DNA from: Hermetia illucens
Taxonomy: Eukaryota; Arthropoda; Insecta; Diptera; Stratiomyidae
NCBI RefSeq assembly: GCF_905115235.1
Contig: NC_051850.1
Coordinates: forward strand, 161,634,615 to 161,698,614
Direction: 5' to 3'
Length of the DNA stretch: 64,000 nucleotides
In this document: positions 56,647-64,000 of the stretch, piece by piece
How positions within the stretch are numbered: position 1 is the stretch's first letter
How the letters are laid out: every line of letters begins with the position of its first letter
Position numbers and translations under genes: made by a program
The notes under the pieces: model-generated
Database searches by the model: none
What the model was told of the DNA's origin: nothing
The model's input: the letters and a program-made list of their open reading frames with translations, nothing else

Positions 56647-57364
56647 TCAACCAATCTTGCTGTTTGTAAACGCAATGAATTCTCTAACATTTTTGCCGTT
56701 TGCCTCTTCGTAATAAGGTAACTCCTCCATGCGTTTCATCCAGGTCGCTAGGTTTGGGTATTTTTCTTTATCAACGGGGAGTACGCCCTGTGCTGTAGAA
56801 ATTGAAGCGATGCAGCAAAGATCGGCCACAGTCAAAGAATCACCCACCAGATATGGACTCGCCGCTAGAAATTTATCCATGAATTCATAGCCTTGGTCCA
56901 GAGCATCGAGCTTTTCTTGCGGGATAATAGGGTCATTGAAAAAGACGACGCTGTCCTGGAAAAAAATAATGAACAAATGGGATTTATGTTAACCATTAGT
57001 GCAGATCACAGTATCTTACAAATATTGCCCGCAAACGAACAAAAAGAATTCCGGAATCGAAGTGGAGTCTTTGGTCAACGAGGGCTCGTTTATACAAATC
57101 TTTCGGATATAAATTATCATCTTTTCCATATTTTCCTATGAGATATGTAGCGATTGCGTGACTGTCCCAGATAAGTAACCCTCCGTCGTCTAAAGTCGGC
57201 ACTGTGTGTTGCGGATTCATCTTTAGATATTCTGGTTTCATCTGTTCACCGGCTAATAAATTCACTTGACGAAACTCGAAATCTAAACCAATTGCCGCTG
57301 CCACTAAGAGAACAGAACGGACGGGTGGACTAACATGTAGGCCGTATATTATGGGTTTGTCCAT
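56647..57364 (-). CDS. GST B2, epsilon-class glutathione S-transferase
   Basis: Exons 57364-57020 and 56955-56647, with a 64-bp GT-AG intron, give 217 residues. Ser12 (VSPPVR), His53 of NPQHTVP, WDSHAI and Arg112 are kept, but residue 41 is Gln (GEQMKP) where B1 and A2 have His. The rest is very close to B1. Predicted cytosolic detoxification enzyme. The 5' UTR matches B1, but the promoter differs: a consensus TATA box stands upstream, next to a long-inverted-repeat element. Confidence 0.93.
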
Positions 57365-57462
57365 TTTCAGAGATGCAATGGAGTTGTGGCGACCGAGTGT
57401 AGAACGTTGGTAGACTGCCGGTGAAATTAGAATGCAAACTGGTGTCCCACCTAAACAACAGA

Positions 57463-57470
57463 ATTTATAT
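57463..57470 (-). promoter_or_regulatory. GST B2 TATA box
   Basis: TATATAAA on the minus strand, about 100 bp before the ATG. The aligned site in B1 reads TGTAAAGT, so the box is absent there. It lies within 15 bp of the inverted-repeat element at 57483. Confidence 0.6.
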
Positions 57471-57482
57471 AGGGCCCATGCC

Positions 57483-58446
57483 CTCTCAAACCAATTGCGC
57501 AACGGGGCGATGCGCAATGTTGCATTGTGCAATTTCATTTCCAATACACTTAGTGACATTCTGTTCAAATATTAGTTACAAGTTGCAAACGGTATGAATA
57601 ATATGTCATTAAATGCTACTGCATCTATCTGTGTAATTATTAAATTATTGCGTGCGACCCCAGTCTAATTTGAGAGCTATATTTATCTTCCCCCCTTATT
57701 TTTGAAAAATTATTTGAGGATGGATCCAAATACTTTTGGAGATTTTTCAGCCCCATCCCTGCAGGGGGTGGAAAGATTATGGAGGAGGAAGGAGGTAGTG
57801 CCCCTCTTCTAATTCACTAAAAACTCGTGGCTTCCATCACCCCTAAAATGCTCTGACCCCTCAAAGTGGAGTTCCGTTTACAGTATCCTTTACAGCCGCC
57901 AGCCTATCCCGTGAGGAGGACAGAATGGGGAGGATGTGTACAAAAAAGAGAACCATTATCTTTTTCTAATTTTTAGCCCTATTCCCCCAGTGCTAAAGGA
58001 GGGTCTCTCTATCAAATTATATATAGACGGAAAAAGAAGGCCCCGCTATTCTACTTCTATTAAAGTTAGTAGTTTTGGAGTTTTTGAATCATAAATAAGC
58101 TGCGAAGGTAATTATCCTCTCAAAGTGCAAGGGGGTGTCCTCTCCATCCACTAACTCCTCACTCACTCCGGGGACGGGGTTGTAAAATCTCCAAAAGTAT
58201 TTGGATCCATCCCCAAACAATATGTCAGAAATAAGGGGCAAGATAAATATAGCTCTCAAATTAGACTGGGGTCGCACGCAATAATATAATAACTATACAG
58301 ATAGATGTAATAACATTTAATGGCATGTTATTCATACCGTTTGCAACTTGTAACTAATGTTAGAACAGAATGTCACTTAGTGTATTGGAAATGCAATTGC
58401 ACAATGCAACGTTGCGCATCGCCCGGTTGTGCAATTTGTTTGAGAG
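57483..58446. mobile_element. non-autonomous element with 277-bp terminal inverted repeats
   Basis: The left arm (57483-57759) and right arm (58170-58446) are inverted copies, both starting CTCTCAAAC and sharing GCGATGCGCAA, GTTGCATTGTGCAATT, CACTTAGTGACATTCTG and GGATCCAAATACTTTTGGAG. About 410 bp lies between, rich in short G and C runs, with no open frame. Weak similarity of the arms continues a few bases outward, so the edges are uncertain, and no clear target repeat was found. It is absent upstream of GST B1, so it arrived after the B duplication or was lost there. Confidence 0.85.
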
Positions 58447-58850
58447 TGTATGTGCCTTATTACCGTTTTTGTCGTTTTAAAATCTGCTGGCATCTTTTCC
58501 AGTTTTGTTATTGATGTTCTCGGTAAGGTGGTACTGCATTCTGTCTCCAAATTTAAATCACTTGTAATATTTGATATCACACAATAGTGACAAAGTTGTC
58601 CACCACGGTGGCACTATGGGCGAGGGATATCGCCTACTGGGAGTTCGGTTACTCCCAAAATTCGCAGGTACTAGAGTTCCGAACCACTGCACCGTAAGTT
58701 TATTTCTTCTCTCATTTCTACATGTTTGTCCGTCTGCCTGTCTGTCACACACACTTTTCTCAGAAACGTGTGTGTGTGTGTGTCTGCTTAAGGTGGGGGA
58801 GAGGCAAAGCCTGTGAGCGCTCAGACTTCAGTGGTCCATTGTACTCGATT
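58447..58850. other. intergenic, simple repeats
   Basis: CTGTCTGTCACACACAC near 58738 followed by a GT run near 58770 recalls the head of repeat N1. Nothing coding is seen. Confidence 0.45.
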
Positions 58851-58854
58851 CCCC

Positions 58855-61800
58855 CGTCTAACGGAATATCCCGGATTCGTTTATGTATCGCAGGGTTTCC
58901 GTTAGTGGATATGATACTATCCGCTGCAGTTGGAGCGCATCAGCACCAAAAATGTGATGCTTGATGCGTCCATAGCCGGGGGACTCACATAGAAAATATT
59001 TCGTGGATTCCACTTCCTCATCACAGGATGGACAGGTATCATCTTGGATACTTCCTATTCTGAACATATGGCCAGCTAGTGAATTATGGGCAGTAAGAAT
59101 GCTCACAATACTTCTTGCTTTTCGACAGGATAAACTTTGCAGTATATTTGTTTCGTTCTGTTTGTGTGTCTAGCAGCATTAAGGCTTTGCCACCTGTCAT
59201 TTTGGGAAGCTTGTTTCCAGTTTTCGATAGGAACATCAGCCAATTCTACCGACACCCCAATTGCTGATTCCAGTCCTGGCATGGAGGAAGTTGCAGCCTC
59301 TTTTGCTAAGGTATCCGAGATTTTATTTCCCTCTACACTGCAATAATCAGGTACCCAGAGTAATTCCAGCGTATTGAATCTAGAAACAGAGTTCAATCGG
59401 TTTCTACATTCCTGGACGATTTTTGAACTGATCAGAGTACTACTCAATGCCTTCGAAGCAGCTTGAATATCGCTACAGATTGCGACGCGCCTACCCTTCA
59501 ACCGTTTGTCAATCATCCAGGTTGCTGCCCTTAGGATCGCATACACTTCAGCCTGAAAGGCCGTTGTGTATTGTCTCAAAGGAAAAGCTCACTTCTCGTT
59601 TTTATTCGCGAGGTAGACTCCGGCTCCAGAACTATTTTCTGTTTTTGGGCCATCGGTGTAGAAGACGTCAGTATATGCTGACACACATTCTCCTAGTTCG
59701 TCCCATTTTTCTCTTCGTTTCAAGATAACATCATATCTATTACCAAACAGATATATTGGGATCCGAGAATCAGAAGGCATTGCGAAAATTGGATTCAGTT
59801 CTCCTAATTACTCCTCCAATGCTTTGTGCCTCCCACGTCCATTGTTTCCCCATAGATCTTATCGAATTAGTCTATGAGCTGCTCTTATTGTAGTCCTCTG
59901 AATAAACAAATCCAAAGATTGCAAATTGAGTAATGCATTACGTGTAGCGGATGTGGTGCTCACGGCACTGGTGATACCCAGAAACGCAGTTCTTTGTAGT
60001 GTGGCAAAAACTCTTTTTTTTCACCTTAACCCATCACACTACGGATACATAAGCGAACATTACTACCTGAGGCCCAAGTCCCCATGTCGAGGCAAAGGGC
60101 CTACACAGCCCATAAGCTGTGAGAGCTCGTTTCATCTCTATCTCTACATGCTTGTTCCAAAGAAGCTTCTTATCTAGAATAACTCCCAGATATTTCCCTT
60201 CTTCGGAGAGTTGAAGGGTTGTACCCCTCATCCCTAGGAGGCAAAGACCATGCAGTTTCTTTCTTTTTCTAAATAATACCATTGTGGTTTTATTTGGATT
60301 TACTGAAAGTATATGCCCAATGTACCAACTGTCAATCAACGGTGCGTTGTGTATTTCTACACACCATTCCGAGATCTAGAAACAACCAGCACAGCCACGT
60401 CATCTGCATAAGCTTGAACATGTATTGGCAGATTTTGCCGTTCGCATAGTAGTGAGTCGATCAGCATACTCTACAGAAGTGGCAATAGCACACCTCCTTG
60501 AGGGCAGCCATTCGCCGCTTCCATTGTTAGGTAGCAATCAACACCCACTTGAGCACACAGCAATCTCTGCATTTGCATAGCGCAGATCCACTTTATTAGA
60601 GTTTCCTCAACACCATGCTCTTTGGCGGCATTACAGATTTTTTGGAAGGGCGCACAGTCAAAATCCTTTTCAATATCCACGAACACTCCCATAGCATACT
60701 CACCCTTCAGAGAGAGAGAGAGGATGCAATCTTTGAAGCCAAAGAATGAAGAGCAGACTTACAGGACTTTCCACGTTGGTAAGCATATTGGTTTTCATTT
60801 GGTGAGTACGACCTTAGCGTCTTCTCGCGAATGTGGCGCTCAAGCAGTCTTTCCAGACATTTCAGCGAAAATTATGTTAGGCTGATTTGCTTGAAGTTCT
60901 TTGGATTTGTATAGTCATCTTTGCCAAGCTTTTGTAGGAAGACTACCGTCACCTGCTGCCAAGAGAAAGGCACATCGCCCAGAGCAGGGCATCGCAAAAT
61001 ATTCCTTAGAAGTTGCTCTAAGGGCTCTATACCCGCCTTTAGCATCGTTGGGTAGATGCCATCCATGCCAAGTCTTTTGAAGTGTTCAAATGATAGTATA
61101 GTGACTCTCGCCATCTCATTGGTAACAGTGTCCCAATTCCACAACAGTGTTCCAATTCCACAACCTCTTCGTGTTGAAGGGTTTGGGGAAACCGTAGTAA
61201 GGTCTAAAAAGAGTCTCGTTTCCAGCGTTTTACGCGCCTCTTATATTCACACTGTGAGTTCCGGACGTTCAGTTTTCATCTTTATTGCTTTTGCAAACAC
61301 GATTTAGAAGTCGTCTGGTTGTTTCCTGAGTCTCTGCAGTTCTCGATTCCACCATGGATCGGTTTTATCACATTGGCCTCGGGAAATAGGACAAGCCTCT
61401 TCAAAACACTCTAAAAGTGTGCGATTCAGAGTTTTTAATTGAGCTTCTATCGCCAAAGGAGTCCTTAGTGGCCTAGGGAGCTCAACTTTCTCGCCAAAAG
61501 GTTCATTGAACTTTGTCCAATCCGTTTTACTAGTATTGCGTCTTTGTATTACTCGCTGGTCCCCTGCAATAGTCAGGCCAAATTCTAAGTAACGGCGATC
61601 CGAGAGTGAGACTTCATCTAGCACTCACCAGTTTTTAATCAACTTTAACAACTTCGAAGTGCAGATTGTTAAGTCAATTACTTCACTTCTTCTTGGCCCC
61701 ACGAACGTAGGGGCCCATTCTAACATGAGAACGCAGGCCCTCGGCCTCGAGGATCTTTCCCTAGTCCCCTTAACTGATCCAATATCAAAGATTTTGTTAA

Positions 61801-62660
61801 AACGAACGCATGGCTGTTGAACCAGAAATATATAAGGACAGTCCTGCAACTTTGTCAGCCTTGCCGCCAGGAAGAAGCTTTGGTATGGTGCAGGTTAATT
61901 TGACTAACTCTTATGTTTGTAGTCATAAGTGCAGTCTAATATGGAAACTGCGATTAACTGAAAAGTCTGCTGTGTTCAGTGTGGATCTCACCAGGGTTAC
62001 CAGTTTGTTCTCACCTTCCGCCGAAAGTTACGCTTTCTTGCGTCCGATTTCTCTGTATATCGCCTCACTTGGTTGTGTAGCAACGTCCATATCCTCATTC
62101 TCAAGAAACTTCGCCTTCTTTCACAGTGCCTTCCGTCGTCGTCCATTAGGAGCCCTACCAAGTTCACGGTGCCCAGGCTGCATGGATCTGTTTTTACATA
62201 CCGCGTTAGACCAGTTGCGTTCACATTACGAGCTTCCCTTTCTTCCTTCCGGTGTTTAAAACTATAAGTCTCGTTCACGCCCAAATTTCGCCCCATTTAA
62301 ATGCTCCGGCATCGAAGTCACCCCAGAATCTATTCCTCTGTGCCCAAGATAGCGCACCTCAGAGCATCAAGCCTGCGTCGAAAGTCCGGCATTGTCTTAT
62401 TCACTTTTGAATAAACACTGAAAAACGTTACTCCTACACACCGAATCCAGACAAAGCCCTCCCGCCGGAGGCAAGAGCCCTAAGGTTGGTGCCGTCCCGA
62501 ACCCAGATGGTAGCGATACCTGACATGTCGGGGTGCCATGAAATAGGGATCTTGTTTCGGTACTATGATGAACACTAGATCAGCATTGGTCTCACTAATA
62601 AACCGCGCAAGCAACTCGTGAGTGGTTGGACCCTGGTGCATATTGATTTGTAGGATGCGG
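58855..62660 (-). mobile_element. LOA/R1-like LINE with RNase H, near full length
   Basis: About 3.8 kb on the minus strand. It starts at the endonuclease N-terminus (RILQINMHQGPTTHELLARF, about 62660). It continues with VSLSDRRYLEFGL (61600), the reverse transcriptase with FEHFKRLGMDGIYPTMLKAG (61070), GVFVDIEKDF (60690) and the active site AYADDVAVL (YADD at 60410-60399), then an RNase H with FQAEVYAILRAA and DIQAAS (59560-59440). It ends with a zinc-knuckle CPSCDEEVESTKYFLCESP (about 59030). Several frame breaks are present. The 5' edge abuts LINE copy H. Confidence 0.85.
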
Positions 62661-63945
62661 ATCAGAAAAAGGAAGACTGGGAGAACCATCAAGTCTGTGA
62701 AGTCTGAGCGCAGAAGTTTTACCAACAAGTCAGCAGGATGAAGCCTTATAGATCTTGGTTCTCATCGTGCGAGACAAAAAAGTAAGTCAACAACCAGAAT
62801 ATCGGCGAGTTGGAGATCACGCCAACTGAAGATGGACAAATGCTGCCATTCATTGGCTTAAAAGCTATAAGTCGTCAGGAGCCAATGGAGTTACAGCTGA
62901 ATTGGTTAAATATTGAGGCGACCAATTACACCAAGCAGTGTATCAACTGATGCTGAAGGTGTGAGACAGCGAATCAATGCCTGACGATTGGCAACAAGGC
63001 ATTATCTATTCCATACATAAAAAGGGGGATGCCACACAGTGCAGCAATGTGCACGTTGCTGAGTACCATCTATAGTGATCCGCGATGCAGATGTTAATGC
63101 GAGAGGCACCATTCTCTTCGAGTACACCCAACTATCACCTATGCTGAACATATTGCCATTATCAGAATAATAACCCGAGATATACAGTCTACCTTCATCC
63201 AGATCGAGGAGGCAGCGCGAGATCTTGGGCTGCATATTAATGAAGGCAAGACGAAATATATGATGGCACCGCCAGCGGCAAAAACCAAAGAACCAACAAC
63301 ATCGAATGCCCTGGTAAAACGAAAACAATGAAGATAGGAGACTACAACTCGGAAACTGTTGAAAATTTCTCGCATCTAAATCACAACTGATAACAACTAT
63401 GAAAATCACAACTGATAACAACTATGACGATGAAATCCGCTTACGATTGTTGACCGTCAATAGTCTATCTTACAAAGATTGTTTCGCCCGAAACATCTCA
63501 CCATAGGGTCAAAGCCCTTACTTTAAAATTCTTCGGAGGTTTGGGTTTTTAGCAAGAAAAATTCAGGGAAGAATCCTCCGAAAAATTTTCGGCTCTCTAT
63601 ATGGATAAACGATTCCGCGGCCTCTATAATGATGAAATCTATGAGCGATACCACGATCGTCTTGTTGTGATCAAATCCGGCTCAACAAGTTGTGGTGGAC
63701 GGGTCACTTAATCCGTATGGGTAAGGATGAGCCAGCCCGGAAAGTCTTTTAGGGCAATATCTATGGTAGAAAAAGAAGACGTGGCAGACCCTACCTCAGG
63801 TGGAGCGATGGCGTAGGAAAGGACACCTGACAATTTTCAGGGACATCGAATTGGTGGACGTCGGCGCAAAGCCAGGATGTCTGGAGTTCCTTATTAAGGC
63901 AGACCTAGAGCGGATACCGGTTGTTGCGCGTTTGATGATGATACG
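62661..63945 (+). mobile_element. RTE-type LINE (family 1), copy H
   Basis: Plus-strand family 1 sequence with internal loss: the linker (62661-62760), part of the region before the reverse transcriptase (62770-62960), the start of the reverse transcriptase (IHKKGD-like near 63010), then the C-terminal part (63060-63660) and the 3' tail ending GATGATGATAC near 63945. Frames are broken throughout. Confidence 0.8.
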
Positions 63946-64000
63946 GATTATGTTGATCTCGTTGACCTGTATATTACCCAATTAATTCTGATTTTCCTGC

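Larger units (their letters stand above)
53690..57480 (-). repeat. GST B duplication block, copy 2
   Basis: Matches 47245-50640. 53690-54010 pairs with the sequence on both sides of the mariner in copy 1 and so represents its empty site. 54600-54990 pairs with 48850-49325, and 56490-57470 with 49650-50620. A Jockey element splits it. Confidence 0.8.

Overview
The window is animal nuclear DNA, most likely from a fly (Diptera). Genes are split by short introns (51-72 bp is common) with GT-AG ends. It carries four epsilon-class glutathione S-transferase (GST) genes, a class typical of insects, and a ZAD-type C2H2 zinc-finger gene, an insect-expanded family. The species cannot be named from this sequence. 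Seven host genes are supported. Much of the rest is decayed transposable elements, and several stretches stay unassigned.

Layout. 1-1.7 kb: 5' half of an RTE-type LINE (LINE family 1). 2.5-3.4 kb: GST A1. 3.5-7.3 kb: unassigned AT-rich DNA. 7.4-8.5 kb: DD37D mariner-like copy. 9.3-12.7 kb: R1-like LINE split by a Ty3/gypsy fossil. 13.2-17.2 kb: LINE family 1 fragment, a tRNA-derived SINE, a Tc1 element with a spliced transposase gene, and a family 3 RTE fragment. 17.8-18.75 kb: GST A2. 19-26.6 kb: LINE family 2 and family 1 pieces, a mariner and LTR debris. 26.8-28.5 kb: a small secreted six-cysteine protein gene convergent with the ZAD zinc-finger gene. 28.9-43.8 kb: a seven-exon gene for a 636-residue helical protein I do not recognise, whose two long introns hold most of the LINEs, including the only near full-length family 1 copy. 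44.3-49.6 kb: non-coding repeats, a Penelope-like element and two mariners. 49.8-50.6 kb: GST B1. 51.1-56.5 kb: LOA/I-like, RTE and Jockey pieces. 56.6-57.5 kb: GST B2. 57.48-58.45 kb: a long-inverted-repeat element. 58.8-64 kb: a long LOA/R1-like LINE and one more family 1 copy.

GST history. The four GST genes lie on the minus strand as two tandem pairs, A1/A2 and B1/B2. Each encodes 217 residues with one intron at the same place. Each duplication carried flanking DNA. In the B pair the two copies can be told apart by later insertions: a Mos1-like mariner in B1's flank, a Jockey element and a long-inverted-repeat element beside B2. A1 is intact but has lost three glutathione-site positions (Ser12, His41 and the Arg112 region), so it is probably not an ordinary GST enzyme.

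I did not find a multi-gene defence or biosynthetic system. The best candidates for new biology are the altered A1 protein, the divergent promoters of B1 and B2, the unrecognised 636-residue protein, the small secreted cysteine protein, and the non-coding repeat family.
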